Below are positions 31,950 through 43,461 of a stretch of 64,000 nucleotides of DNA, piece by piece; position 1 is the stretch's first letter, and the number at the start of each line of letters is the position of its first letter. This DNA comes from Trichoderma breve (lineage: Eukaryota > Ascomycota > Sordariomycetes > Hypocreales > Hypocreaceae): the NCBI RefSeq assembly GCF_028502605.1, contig NC_079232.1:1736001-1800000 (forward strand), read 5' to 3'. Made by a program: the position numbers and the translations under genes. Below the pieces are notes generated by a model, which saw only the letters and a list, made by a program, of their open reading frames with translations, had not been told where the DNA came from and searched no databases.

Positions 31950-34024
31950 ATGCCCCATATGCGCGAGGTCAAGACGTGTGACCGCTGCCGCCATTTCAAA
32001 CGGCGCTGCGATCTGCTCAAGCCTTCCTGCTCACGATGCATCCAGGCTGGCGTGCGCTGTAGCTTCGATGTCAATGGTGTCGCTGTTCCCGGTGCGGTGG
32101 CTGCCGCTGCCAACGGCGCCACTTCTGCCTCCCCAAACTCATCACGTCAGGCCAGGGCTGCAACGGCTCTGGCATCATCTCCTCCCGTCAACGGCGATCC
32201 TGCCCAGGGCATACCTGGACAGAATGGCTTAATCTCTCCCACTGCATCGACTGAGAGCCCTGAGCCTCACGCCGTTGATGCTAATGGCATGCCGATTGAA
32301 GGTGCCGCTACTGGGGCCGCAGCGGCGAATCAGCTGCGCGTTGTCCGCAAGCGCAAGCGCAATTGCTTGAGCTGCCTGCGCTGCCACCGCCTCAAGGTAA
32401 AGTGCGACAAGGAGTTGCCGTGCGGTCGCTGCAAGTCGAGCGGTAACGGAAGAGAGTGCTATTACAGTTACAACAAGGGCCCCAACGGTGGAAAATTCCC
32501 TTGTCCCACAGCCCCATCCAGCAACAGTGAGGAGACAACGACGGTTCTTGCTACTTGGCAGGTCCAACACAAAGTACGAGGATCCAGCCATTGGCGAGAC
32601 CTCATGACCAAGGTATGTCGATTTCTACAGAACACGTATGCCGCGTGCATGCTGCTGACTGCTGAGAGTAGATTGGCACTTTGACAACTTTAGAATCAGC
32701 ACCACTGGCTGCCGCCCTTGAGGATGTGGCTACAAATGCCTGCTTAGCCAACTTCACACTACCAGGCAATTTCCCCTTCGGTACTCCTGGGGCAAGCAAG
32801 TACTACACTCGCGATGCCGTCACTCGATTGTTGGCAAGTGAGAGGGCAAACCACGAGAAATATCTTCAGCGGTATCTCGAGCTGCTCGACGTGGTAAATC
32901 CAATCGTGGACATTCACATCTTTAGGCGTGAGATTGAGCGCTACTGGATGGATCCCAACGCCTCAGATCTCTGTTGGCTGGCGCAGTTCCTCATGGTCAT
33001 GGGCCTGGGCAGCTTTGCCTCTCCAGAAGGGGAGCCTCCTGTTGCCACGGAGCTTATGATGGCTGCTGAGGCGTGTCTTATGCAGACGCCGTTCTCCTTC
33101 CGACCAACTTTATTGGCCCTGAAAACCCTGGCCCTCATGGTTGTGGCCAAGCAAGTCTGCAATCCCACTTGCTGGTCCGTGGATTCATGCTGGTCTCTGC
33201 TCGGACTGCTCGTTCGCACGGCCTTCATCTACGGTCTTCCTCAGGACCCGTCAAGTTTGGAAGATGAGGGGCGCAACCAAGAGGAAAAAGATTCCCGGCG
33301 AAAGCTGTGGCTCACAATCCTCTATCTTGATGTCAAGGTGGCCATGTGCACCGGAATGCCGCCTCTTACACGGCCAGATGAACTTGGTACCCTAGAAAAG
33401 ATCCCTGACTGGGGTCCGCCGGACAGCCTGCAGATGGTGCTGTACCAGTCGCTGCCAACCGTGCTGGCCGTCATGGCGCAGATCAATTCCAACAAGGAGC
33501 AAATATCCTACCCCGACGTGCTGCGCTACAACGCGCAGCTACGAGAGCTCATGAGCCACGCCCAGCGAGTCTGTACCGGACAGCTGCAACGCACGACGGT
33601 CGACATCTTTTTGCGACGGTGCCTCATGGTTCTGCATCGTCCCTTTGCCTTGCACCCAGAAGGGCCCGTCATGTTTCCCGAGTCGTACTGGTCGTCCTTG
33701 GAGTGCTGCCTCGCGCTGCTGGTACACTACCGTGAGATGTGGGCTGGCGAACCGCACCTGCGCCTGGATTTGGTCGGACGAGCTTTCGTACTCGACTTCT
33801 TCTCCGCAACTTTGACAACATACATCCATGTCCTCCGCGCAGATGCACCTCTAACTGGCGCTGCTGCCATGGGATGCGCCATTCCGCCCCGGCAGATCAT
33901 TCTCGACACACTGCGAAGCTGTGTTGATATATGGAGCTCGGAAAAGGATAAAAGCGTGTGCTACCGCACTGGGTACAATTTGGTCGTCGCAGTGCTCAAC
34001 CTGGTTCCGAAAAACAAAATCTAG
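31950..34024 (+). CDS. Transcription factor with two Zn2Cys6 clusters and a fungal-specific regulatory domain
   Basis: Nuclear regulator of 671 residues. Exon 1 is 31950-32612 and exon 2 32672-34024, with a 59-nt phase-0 intron (GTATGT..TAG). Two complete binuclear zinc clusters are present: one with cysteines 10, 13, 20, 27, 30 and 37, and a second, preceded by the basic run RKRKRN, with cysteines 142, 145, 152, 158, 161 and 170. They are joined by a low-complexity Ala/Ser/Pro linker. From about residue 260 the protein matches the helical middle-homology (fungal_trans) region: RREIERYWMDP, an RTAFIYGLPQDP segment, and RRKLWLTILYLDVKVAMCTGMPP. It ends in hydrophobic helices typical of this domain. 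The upstream 7 kb has no gene, so the promoter may be large. Target genes are unknown. Confidence 0.9.
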
Positions 34025-35277
34025 CTTGATCAAAAGGAGGCGTCGGTGTTTTTGTTCTCGGCTACCCTCAAGCATGAGTTAGCTGACATGTTACAAAGTA
34101 TGTCTAACGATTGCGATTGTAACGAGTGACGGCATACATCGAGTGCTGTTTTGAATCCCTTTCACCCTGTTTATTTATCAACATGATGGTCATTTTGAGA
34201 CTACATATGCGTTGCACGATTCACAAGATCATGCCCTACCTTTATTCCATTTTTTTTCTGTTTTATACTTGAGGCGAGAGAGCATCCGTCTGTAATAACA
34301 TCCTCATAACAGTAGGATATTCCCCCTCACATCGGCCTATATCCCCTCTCTATTGAGACTTTATTGTTTTTTTTGCGGAGCATAGTTGAGATTCCCATTT
34401 TCTTTGTCATGTTTGTGTCTTTATTTCTGATATTTTGGTCTGGACAATATCCGCATGGTGGGCTGGTGGATTACCTCGGGACGAAGCAATGAAGTTTAGC
34501 ATGGCGGTTGGTTTGCGAACTTGGCAATGCAATTAGTAGGGCATATATGCGTAGTGCTATGGCCAGGGCAAGGGATGCCTGTGGAAATTAAAGACAATAA
34601 TACTATTCCCGAATATATACCATTGCATGAAGAAGATGGGATGAATGGATGAGGAGACAATGAGGCCAAACCAAGCCGGGCGTCGTGCTGTTGTAGATCG
34701 TAGGGCCAAGACGGGAGCAAATTGTCCGACCAGCCGCTAGGCACATTCATGCTTGTTCGTGTTCTGCAATAACCTGACAAGGCATGCGGCAGAAGCAGGA
34801 GAGGATCATCGTCTTGCCATGGTCGGGTGCCAGTCAGAAGAAAACAGAAACCAGAAGTTGAGCTGCTGATAGTTCCACTGGCTTGTGATCAACCAATCTT
34901 GGAAATGGGGCGTGGCGACATGCCACCACTGCGTCATCTGGCAGTGGCTAGCAGTGGCTAGCAGCCACTAAATCTGCTGAGCTGCCACAGCACTTCAGGT
35001 TTCCAAAGGTTGTATCCCCCGCTTCACAAGCTTGGGCTGCCTTCTCCCCACCTCAGACAGAGCACATCCTAGCTTATGCATAAACAAAAAACTATTTCTC
35101 TCTTGTCGCTGGCAACGTGATTCTACTATTCTACTTCTGCCTTTACTTGCACTCACAAGACCACCATCACCTGCAAGCTACGACCACGGCTGCCTACCCA
35201 CGAGAGCCTCAGCCCGCGCTATCGCAGCCTCGAATCTTACCCAGATAGTCACGCCGAGGCGGAAAAAAGACGCCAAG
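34025..35277. other. Intergenic region upstream of GLC8
   Basis: About 1.25 kb holding the 3' flank of the double zinc-cluster gene and the GLC8 promoter. No gene is supported. A compact group of repeats at 34926-34969 is listed separately. Confidence 0.55.
34926..34969. repeat. Nested hairpins and a 10-bp tandem repeat
   Basis: CCACTGC (34926-34932) pairs with GCAGTGG (34941-34947). GCAGTGGCTA is repeated in tandem at 34941-34950 and 34951-34960. AGTGGCT (34953-34959) pairs with AGCCACT (34963-34969). The group is about 310-350 bp upstream of GLC8. Confidence 0.8.
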
Positions 35278-36137
35278 ATGACTTCAGTCGAGCGTTCGCC
35301 GCCCTCTCACAGCCCACCGGGCCCGGATGCCAAACGACCCAGAGGTGAGTCTCGATTTTGTGAATTATTTCTTATTATTCGTTGCCATCGCTGACTCTAG
35401 ACGTTGCAGGCATCCTCAAAAACCCCTCCTTCAACACCGCACACTCTCCCGAAGAGTCTCGAAAAGAGGTTACCCTCGCAAACACCCAGATCAACGCCGG
35501 ACACCGACGATCGTCCTCCGGAGCGGGCTCCCGCCGCCACTCCTCCAACAGCATCACCGACCCGTCTGATTCGGCCCAGCGTCTCAAGTGGGATGAGGCC
35601 AATCTGTACTTGACGGAGCAGGAGCGCACCTCGACTATGAAAATTACCGAACCAAAGACTCCCTATGCGAAACACTACGACCCGACAGAAGACCCCTCCG
35701 ACGACGAAGAAGAGGCACCGGCTGGCCTGGACGGTGCTCCTTCTGGTCGCAAGAATCAACGTGCTGGCGCTGAAGACGACATTCCGGGCCTATCGCTGGG
35801 CGAACCAGAGGAAGAAATCCCGGAGAGACCGGCGCCGGCGTCGCGCAGCTCCAGCGAAAAGACGGTCCATGTGGACAAGGAGAGTGTCACCCCCTCCGCC
35901 GAAGAGGAGGTTGTGGGGCTCTCCCCCGAAGAAAGGGAGAAGCACCGCAAGTTCGAGGAGATGCGGAAGAAGCACTATGAGATGAAGAGCGTGGCGCACA
36001 TTCTGGGACATCCAGAGGCGATTCCAGATGACGAGGATGAGGACGATGACGATGACGATGATGACGAGGATGAGGGAGAGAATGGAGTCCCGCCTGTTCC
36101 CCCCTTGCCTACAAATCTTGTCAATGGGTCAGCGTAG
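35278..36137 (+). CDS. GLC8: Protein phosphatase inhibitor-2 homolog (GLC8 type)
   Basis: Regulatory partner of protein phosphatase 1. Exon 1 is 35278-35344, the intron 35345-35409 (GTGAGT..CAG), exon 2 35410-36137, giving 264 residues. The inhibitor-2 motifs are in order: GILKN at about residues 23-27, formed exactly at the junction, RLKWDEANLYL with the conserved Trp-Asp-Glu core, ITEPKTPYAKHYDP with the regulatory Thr-Pro phosphorylation site, and near the C-terminus KFEEMRKKHYEMKSV, the helix that covers the phosphatase active site in known complexes. The protein is hydrophilic and Ser/Glu-rich, as expected for this intrinsically disordered family, and carries a run of nine Asp near the end encoded by GAT/GAC repeats at about 36037-36070. 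Confidence 0.92.
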
Positions 36138-36721
36138 TTGAAAGAGAAGGACTTTACCACGCAAGCCGTTTCGGTTTCTACTTCTTCTTATTGTTATTAT
36201 TACATCTCGGTGCACCGCTGCATATGGGCATGGAATGGAGGCTTTTTTTTTTCTTTTTCTCTTGTTGGCCAGTCTTTCACGGAATACGCAACAAGACTTT
36301 GGGTGGAGTTCTATGGATACGAATATGAGGCGTTTGCAGTGGATATGTGAATGTGGAACGAGAAACGTACGCAAGACGACAATGAGTGCCTTGCATGAAA
36401 TAGCATGATGGGTGGTTTGGGTGAAGGACTAAGCAAGTGGTTGCTATCTCGAGCCTTTGGGCATCTACGACTTGTGGTGGTTGGAACAGACATTGCATGT
36501 CTTTATGACTGACAGAGGTGAGCTTAGAGTTAGCGCTTTTGCAGGCAGCTCTTTTCTACAAGTTGCAATTTCCATTTTATCATTCTATAAGCTGTCCCAT
36601 CTCCTAATTTCCACAATATGTCCAGAATCTTGTGTCAAGTGTATCATGTCGTGTCGTGTTGTGTCGCATCGCATCTTTTGTGCTTCCCAAGGACGAACCG
36701 TCCCGCCGCCGCCGCCGCCGC
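36138..36721. other. Convergent intergenic region after GLC8
   Basis: About 0.6 kb between the stop codons of GLC8 and LCL2. It has poly(T) and AT-rich stretches typical of 3' flanks and a short CCG repeat at about 36705-36720. No gene is supported. Confidence 0.55.
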
Positions 36722-37086
36722 TCAAAGCAAACCCTTGCGCGCCAGTTCAATCTTGCGTGCAGTCTCTCCCTGCTTGAAACCGCCTTTTGAAACGCACGTG
36801 CGCATTCCCTCTGCGAGCTCGAACTTGTCGTCGTTGGCGTCCCATGCGCAGGGGCAGTGGTGAGGGAAGTGGACGCAGGCGAGGGTGTCGGGACAGAGGT
36901 AGTTGTCACAGGCGGCTTGTCGCATCTTCACGTCAGCTCTGGCTCTGTACTCCTATGTATGTTGTTTGGGATGTAGAAGAGGAGGAGATAGATAGAGGCA
37001 TGAAAGCTGCACTTACAATGTGTGTATTGGTGCTGGTAGTGGCGAGCGTCACTGGGGTTGTTCTGCTGGCGCTTTTCCTGGTGATG

Positions 37087-37117
<31 letters not shown>

Positions 37118-37191
37118 AACATTTGGTCGAAGAAGCCAAATTGGGCATTGGCGAGGGCGAAGAACGACAGGAGGGCTATTAGGAGGCGCAT
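36722..37191 (-). CDS. LCL2: Long chronological lifespan protein 2 homolog (LCL2)
   Basis: Small secretory-pathway protein; yeast LCL2 was named from a lifespan phenotype and is thought to act in ER-related protein quality control. Exon 1 is 37017-37191 and exon 2 36722-36915, giving 122 residues, the usual size. A signal peptide ([16 protein letters not shown]) is followed by the family start [12 protein letters not shown], a poly-Gly run, NNPSDARHY, and the conserved C-terminal block [18 protein letters not shown] with paired cysteines, then [12 protein letters not shown] and [12 protein letters not shown] at the end. The acceptor was placed at 36916-36918 (AAG) to give the family spacing before CDNYLCP; an alternative GAG acceptor nearby would add six codons. 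The gene is divergent from the bL27 gene with 282 bp between starts. Confidence 0.9.
37089..37115. repeat. CCG/GGC trinucleotide repeat inside LCL2
   Basis: About nine GGC-type triplets on the coding strand encode the Gly run after the FFDQMFGG motif. The run is a likely length-variable site between isolates. Confidence 0.85.
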
Positions 37192-37473
37192 TTTGAGGAG
37201 CTTTATTCGCAACTATGGGGAAACAAGATCAGGATCGAGACAACTAACAAGGTCGTGTGATGATAATCTTGCGACTGGAGAGCAGCTCGGGATGTTAAGC
37301 TGGCCACTACAAATTCTTATCGATAAGGGACGCTCGAGATGACTAAGCGTTAAAACCTCCCAAATTTGGCAACTTTTGGGCTAGGATCATGCAAAGGTGC
37401 ATTGAAGCATTTTGACATCAAACCCCTCGCAGGCCAGAAAAAAATCCCCCCCACGACAAGAGGGGAACGTCGC
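37192..37473. promoter_or_regulatory. Shared bidirectional promoter region of LCL2 and the bL27 gene
   Basis: Only 282 bp separate the two divergent starts, so the promoters must overlap. No TATA or CCAAT box was seen. Confidence 0.5.
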
Positions 37474-38375
37474 ATGGCCATGCGGTTCTTCATGATGCAG
37501 CGGCCGATATTGGCTGCTGTGACTGGCATTGCCAGGCCAAGTCTTGTCAACAGCGCTGTTGCTCCTCTGGGGACTCAATTGGCCAATGCCTTGGTTGAAG
37601 GTCGAAGAAATGCTTCGGTGAAGGCGCAGGGAGCCTACAAGAAGAAGAGCAAGAGGGGAATTCCTAACAAGCTGGGTGCTAAGCGGACTGGAGGTATGTT
37701 TGACACTGCAATTGGAGGTTCCAATGGCTGAGATACGAGTCTTGCTAACTCAGTGTGTGTCTGAACATAGATCAATTCGTCATTCCCGGCAATATTCTCT
37801 ACAAGCAGCGCGGAACACACTGGTGGCCAGGCGAGAACTGTATCATGGGCCGCGATCACACCATCCACGCCATGGCAACTGGCTATGTCAAGTACTACCG
37901 TGATCCCGCGAAGCACCCCGACCGAAAGTACATTGGCGTCGTCTTCAATAAGGAAGACACCCTGCCCTACCCGCTGCACGCCGAGCGAAAGCGCAAGCTC
38001 AACAAGACGGTGCACACGATACGGACTGAGGCGGCCAAGGCTGAGGTTTCGCCGTCGGGAATCCCCTTTGAGGTCACACGAGTGGAGGCTGGAGAACCCG
38101 ACAGGCTGCTGAGGTTGAGGTCGGATTACAGCTATCGCGAGGACAACTGGCGCATCGGCCGGCTGGTGAAGACGACGGGCCTGAAGACGAAGGCGTTCCG
38201 GACGCGCAAGCAGTGGTTTAGACATAGACGGTGGAGGAGGGAGAGGGAGATTGCTGGGCAGAAGGAGGCTGAGAAGAAGAGGGCGGAGAGCGGTGGTGGT
38301 GGTAAGGTGATGAAGGCGATTAGCAAAAAGGCTGCGAAGAAGGCCGCGAAGAAGGCTGGAAAGAAGGCCAAATAA
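37474..38375 (+). CDS. Mitochondrial large-subunit ribosomal protein bL27m
   Basis: Component of the mitochondrial 54S subunit near the peptidyl-transferase centre. Exon 1 is 37474-37693 and exon 2 37771-38375 with a 77-nt intron (GTATGT..TAG), giving 274 residues. A basic presequence of about 40 residues is followed by the bL27 core: ASVKAQGAYKKKSKRGIPNK, LGAKRTGG joined over the intron to DQFVIPGNILYKQRGTHWWPG, and GRDHTIHAMATGYVKYY. The long C-terminal extension, rich in Lys and Arg (KKAAKKAAKKAGKKAK at the end), is typical of fungal bL27m. Two in-frame ATGs, at 37474 and 37480, are possible; the first was taken. It shares a promoter region with LCL2. Confidence 0.94.
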
Positions 38376-39277
38376 ATGGGTAGAGAGGTTTGAGCTGTGT
38401 GGGATTTTGTATTTATCCAAGTGTATAGTAGAAACGAATGAACGGAATGATTTGAATTAGAATTCAGACAGGTATATCTTTGCTAATGCTTGCTTGGGAA
38501 TGTGTGAATGGGTTTTGCATTGGTCTTATTAGCACCTATCTGTGGCATCTTGAAACTGGGTACCCTCTTCTTCAGAAGCTTCGATGAAACGATTCAAGCC
38601 TGAATGCTGTGATGTTATATGGCACTACCCAGTAAGCATCGTCGATATATAAAGAACCTTGAAGTATATCATGAGGTAATGGGCAAGTTCATCTCACGAA
38701 TCACATGTTAGATGGTTTCTGATATATGAATGAAGTGAAGCCACGCTCAAAAGGCATTACCTAATCCAGAGCAGTGCGGAAAGCGGCCCTCGCGCCTGGC
38801 GCCTGTTCCTGAGTCTTACAGTAGAAGCTACAGCCTTGTGGTTGTGCCCCTCGCCCACTGCACGTCACTGAAGCTCCACTGTAATCCGCTGTAAGTCTGT
38901 GAGTGTGCATAGGTGCACTTCTTCCCAAACTTCACGCTTGATCGCGGCCTAGCGCGAAGGAGCCCGTGGCCACGAAAGGCTGGGATAGGAGTTGAGTTGC
39001 TTGGTTGCCTTGAATACCGTTCGATCACGATACGACTTCGAATTCCTTATACAATCAACAAAACGTGGTCGCAGCAGCTTGTCTGCGCGTCATGCCTGGA
39101 GCTTGGGTAGCTCGAGCCTCAACTTTGACGATCCGAGGCCGTGTGGTGACACGTCCGTACTCGTGTATCGTGGTCGTGAATCCATTCGATGCGTGCCGAA
39201 TCAACCTGAGATCCCTTGCCGACGATATCTAGACTATATAGCGCAATCAGCGGCTCTGATCCCGCGCGCACGCAATC
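38376..39277. other. Intergenic region, nothing recognised
   Basis: About 0.9 kb with the 3' flank of the bL27 gene and the promoter of the C2H2/cupin gene. No gene or repeat is supported. Confidence 0.55.
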
Positions 39278-42071
39278 ATGGCTTCCACTACCGAGGGCGG
39301 CAATCCAGGACATAGGATGAAACGGACTGGACGGGCTCCTTGGAGGAGGAGCACCTTTGGAGGGTTATCGTCATCATCACCGCCGGTGGGGGATAAGATG
39401 AAGAGCCAGCCGGGCCAGGGAGACGATGTGCCAATTCCAATGGTTGTCAGCGACATCCTCCCACCAGCTGCGAGCTATCAAGGTGCGCCGCCAATCGAGA
39501 CACCCGTGCCTCTACCCGTACCTATGCGCATGCCACCTTCGACGACGACGACGACGACGACGGCTGCAGCACCTGGGTTGGCGGCGAAACAAAATACATT
39601 GGCGGCGAACAAGAATATAGTGCAAGCGCAGAAGGACTGGGAGAAGAAGCAGACAAAGGTGGAAGATCAAGGTAAGCAGTGCGGATCACGGTGTTTGCGT
39701 TGTTTGCCTTTTGCGTTTGCCTCTGTTGGGCGCACAGGGCAGGGAGAAAAGGGATGGGACGAACTGAGCCAATGGTCAGCTCAAAGTGAACTGAATTTGC
39801 TACAGCTGTCAATTCACTTGGCCGTCTCCCCTCCCTACCTGTGTTGTTTCTTTGTTGCTGTTGGTTGCTGCTAACATTTACCCTGGTACAGGTCCTACCC
39901 AAGAACGACGTCCCCAGACGCATGGGGATTTGCCAAACGCATCAACAAGGCGTGAATCGACAGAAATATCCGAGGCATCACCTCAAAGCCAATTGAAATC
40001 AGAGATAGATGCAATGGCTGGCCTGAAGCGCTTGCCAGAAGAGGCTCTGCTGCAGCAGATGACGGAGTTGAATAGGCCTGCGAGTGTTAATCCGAGAAGG
40101 CGAGAGTCAAGACCTAGTACGGCTTCCTCTTCTGCATCTGCATCCACATATGCGTCTGCGTCTATGTCTGCGTCTCCTGTCCCTTCCGACCCAGGAGATG
40201 CCATGGATACTGGGGACGTTGAGGCTGCCCGAACCGGCCTCCAGACTAACGCGGACAATGCATCATATTATACTTATATAGGTAATTACACCATGTTGCA
40301 CACGACGCTTGTCTTTGTTTGGTGCCGAGCTGACTTGGTTGCTACTAGAGGATGACGGAACCGAACAGAGCACGAACAACGCACCAATTCCACCCGGCAA
40401 GGAACGATATGACGATGGCGAAAACAGCGAGAACGGCGGTAAAAAGCCCTTTGTGTGCCCCGTACGGGATTGCAGAGTTCTTTCCCAAAATATGAGGGCT
40501 CTGTCATCACACTTTCACGGAAAGCATAACCGCTCCTTGTTTAATGACAATGGCGATGGCACATTCTCCAAGGTTGGCGACTACGTGAACGAAGACGGCA
40601 GTTCTCCAGGTATCATCGTGTCTCTCAACCCCCTGTCGCCGGGAGCGCCACCACCTGCGGTTCCAGACTACACGGAGAACCGGAAGAAGCTGCTCAGCCT
40701 GCTCAGTAAGAGGAGCTTCTCAACGAGCAGAGTGAGCGTCGGAGGAAGCGCTCCGCCAGACACGTCGAAACGCTCCTTGCGCGGCGAGTCAAGCAACGAA
40801 ACCATGGAAGAGAGACTGGCGAAGCGGCCCAAAACCACGCCAGTCCCTTTGCCTGTTCAGGCCACTTCCTTTGTTTCGCCGCCGCCGATAGAGCAGGCAG
40901 AACCATCGCCTCCTTCAATACCACCTCCTCCTATACAGTCCTCGGAGTCGCCGCCCATGACCGATGTTCTTCGGTACTTGCATAGGAGCCTCTCACCTAG
41001 CCAGCAAATCCCTGCTCGGCTGGACGTATTGGCATTATCCAAATACAAGCAGGTTCGCAATTTGCCGGGTTTATGGTGGGAGCATCATCACAATAAGACG
41101 CTTGATCCCCTCCAATATGCCTGTACTCTTGCATATCTCGTGGGTAAGGCGGAGGAGATGAATCCCTGTGACAGGTGGAAAGGATTGTCACGACTGAGCA
41201 CTCCCTGCGTGGGTTTGCCCCCGGATCTACCAGCCGAGGCGCGGGCTGTATTCAGTAAGTCGGTGACGTGCATTGCGTGTCAGTATCAATTTTGCTGTTA
41301 CCGGACTAAAAACGAATGCGAATGGGCCAACCAGGATCAGGATCTTGAAGGCAACACGGAGGAGGTGGTGCCCCAGCAAAACCATCAAACAGCAGTGGAA
41401 GAGGTTGATAAGGCAGTAGTATTGGATGACGAGGAGATGACCGACGGTGTAGGTACCAAGGTTGATGATCATGCTGCTATGCCACAGGTGATGAGACAAA
41501 GCAGCAGGCTGTCTTCGTCGATTAAACCTCCTGAGCAATACCCCATTCAAGATTCTGAGAAGAAGAGTCCCCCACTAGGAACAACTATCCCGTCAAACTC
41601 AACAGCTGTTCACAAGCCATCAACTGCTGAGGTGACTGAGATGGAAGAGATGGAAGACTGGGAGATAGCCCCCGGTACTATGAAGGATGAGACAACGAAT
41701 ACCAGTAAGTTCAATCCTCGCCATAGCTGCTACTCTTCTATCAAAGGCACATCAAACTAATGACTACTCCAGATGTTGGCTTTTCTAACGCTTACATGTC
41801 TAATCAACATCCTATCACGATAGCGCCAGGTCTTAGCTTCAATGTTCTCATTTTGAAACCGGGGCACACGCATCACTGGCCCATCGAAGCGACCAAGGTG
41901 CGCACATGTTCGGTGGCCTCGGGCAAGATTAGCGTCAAGATGGGAAACGACCAGGTCTTCAAACTCGGGCCGAACGGTCTAGTCGTCATACGGCCTGGTC
42001 AGAGTTGTATGGTGGTAAATCGGCTTTACTCGGATGCGATACTTCACTGCACGACTCTTGATGATTTGTAG
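39278..42071 (+). CDS. C2H2 finger, DUF3716-like cysteine region and CENP-C/Mif2-like cupin protein
   Basis: Large probable nuclear protein of 812 residues from four exons: 39278-39671, 39892-40281, 40349-41704 and 41773-42071, all introns phase 1. The N-terminal third is Pro/Ser/Thr-rich and disordered. One C2H2 finger has Cys298, Cys303, His316 and His321. At about residues 495-590 a block with LPGLWWEHHHNKTLDP, TLAYLVGKAEEM and a CIACQYQFCCYRTKNEC tail resembles the fungal DUF3716 region, except that its first CxxC-like pair reads CDRW. An acidic linker ends in DWEIAPGT. The last 99 residues (SFNVLILKPGHTHHWPIEA, RTCSVASGKISVKMG, GLVVIRPGQSCMVVNRLYSD) look like a small cupin of the CENP-C/Mif2 type, often a dimerisation domain. 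The combination suggests a chromatin or transcription factor (inference); domain names for the last two parts are by eye. Confidence 0.8.
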
Positions 42072-43461
42072 TCAAAGCAAAGGGGTGGATGTTTTTTAAA
42101 AGGAGAAAGTTAGATTAGATGCTTTACAGGTCGCTTAATTAGTTACATGGAGTTGATACCCCCTTGTACGGGCTGGCGTTTTGGGAGCTTGTTGATTCTC
42201 TTTGCGTTTTGCGATTCACGATTTGGAAGATCTGTAATTGTTATATAGGGGCTGGACTGTGTGTATATTAATGTGGCCGCCGTAAATAGTGCCGATGTTA
42301 TCCATGAGATCGATGATGGAGTGTGGATCCCAAATTAAGAAGCTCATAAAGCATCTATGGATGATTTAAGCTACGAAAAGATGGCACCGCTGGTGAGGTT
42401 GTTGCATGTGCTTCCGCCGCTCAGAATTTCCCACAAGCTGGAGCTGATACTGAAGCTAGATGACGAATGCCGAGCCTAGAGATGGCAGTTTGTAATCATG
42501 TGTTGTCTTTGTTCAGACTTTTGTAAATGACTTGCCACATAGCTGATGAGCTTAAAAGCTCCGTGTGGATCTTGCAGTCTTGCATTTCGATTCGATCAAG
42601 CTACTCCCTACACGGCATGTTGCTTTGGAGCTTCAAAAAAGCCCATGTGCCGCAGGTCACGGTGGCGCAAGTCTCATGGCCAGAATATCGAGCCGAAAGG
42701 GGGGGTCAGCTGTAAGTCCTTGTAAGCCCTGCAAGCCTGCTGAAGGGGCCCCCTGGAAGATCTAGCGATGGATCAATGACTCCCATCCATTCCACGGCGG
42801 GAAGCGGCTTCTGTCACGAGCAAAACAAGTGATTTGAATATTCCGACGTTATTTAGCTATCTATTTACTTATTAATTTTCTTAACCGCTCAGTGAGGAGG
42901 GTTTGAGCGGGGCAGGTCTCAGTTCTTGATTTTGAGTGTAGCTTGCGGGCGAGGATTTTTGGTGTCCACTGAGATACGAGGGGACGGTCGTGATCTGGGG
43001 TTGCGATGCTAGGGCGAGTTAATGCACGTAGTCTCTGGCCCTCGGGGTCTCGGATGCTATGCTGTGTGCTAGACTCTGGGGAGCTTCTGGCTTCGTATTG
43101 ATCGGTATCTGCCTTGCGTCGGTAGGGGACTGATGCCGGCAGATGGCGGGTTGTTGCGTATTTCTTGAGGGAGCAGGTGATGTTGAGTCTTTGTAAGTTG
43201 AGAGTGTGATTTGGGCTGTGGGGATGAGAGAAATGCTGGCGAGCTGATCGTGATGGAATTTGACTTTGGTGTTCTTCTTTTCATGTCACATTTGCTTTTG
43301 TGTATCCATTCTTCACATGCTATATAAAGGGTATATCTTGTAAACAGCGAGCTTTCATGATGCTGAGTTAATGAGCTTTTGCTTTCAATATATTTGCTTG
43401 GACTGAACATCGCCATCACGGACTTTAGTGAGAGCGCTGTAAAATACAGTGGGGGACAGCT
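42072..43461. other. Intergenic region upstream of the hydrolase-CorA gene
   Basis: About 1.4 kb. A low-complexity minus-strand frame at 43069-43419 has no domain and is not accepted. A TATA element lies at 43321-43329. Confidence 0.55.
43321..43329 (+). promoter_or_regulatory. TATA box of the hydrolase-CorA gene
   Basis: TATATAAAG lies about 140 bp upstream of the ATG at 43462, a plausible distance for a fungal TATA element. Confidence 0.45.

Noticed and set aside
43069..43419. 116-codon minus-strand frame upstream of the hydrolase-CorA gene
   Set aside because: Ser/Pro/Lys low-complexity only; it overlaps the promoter with the TATA element of the plus-strand gene.
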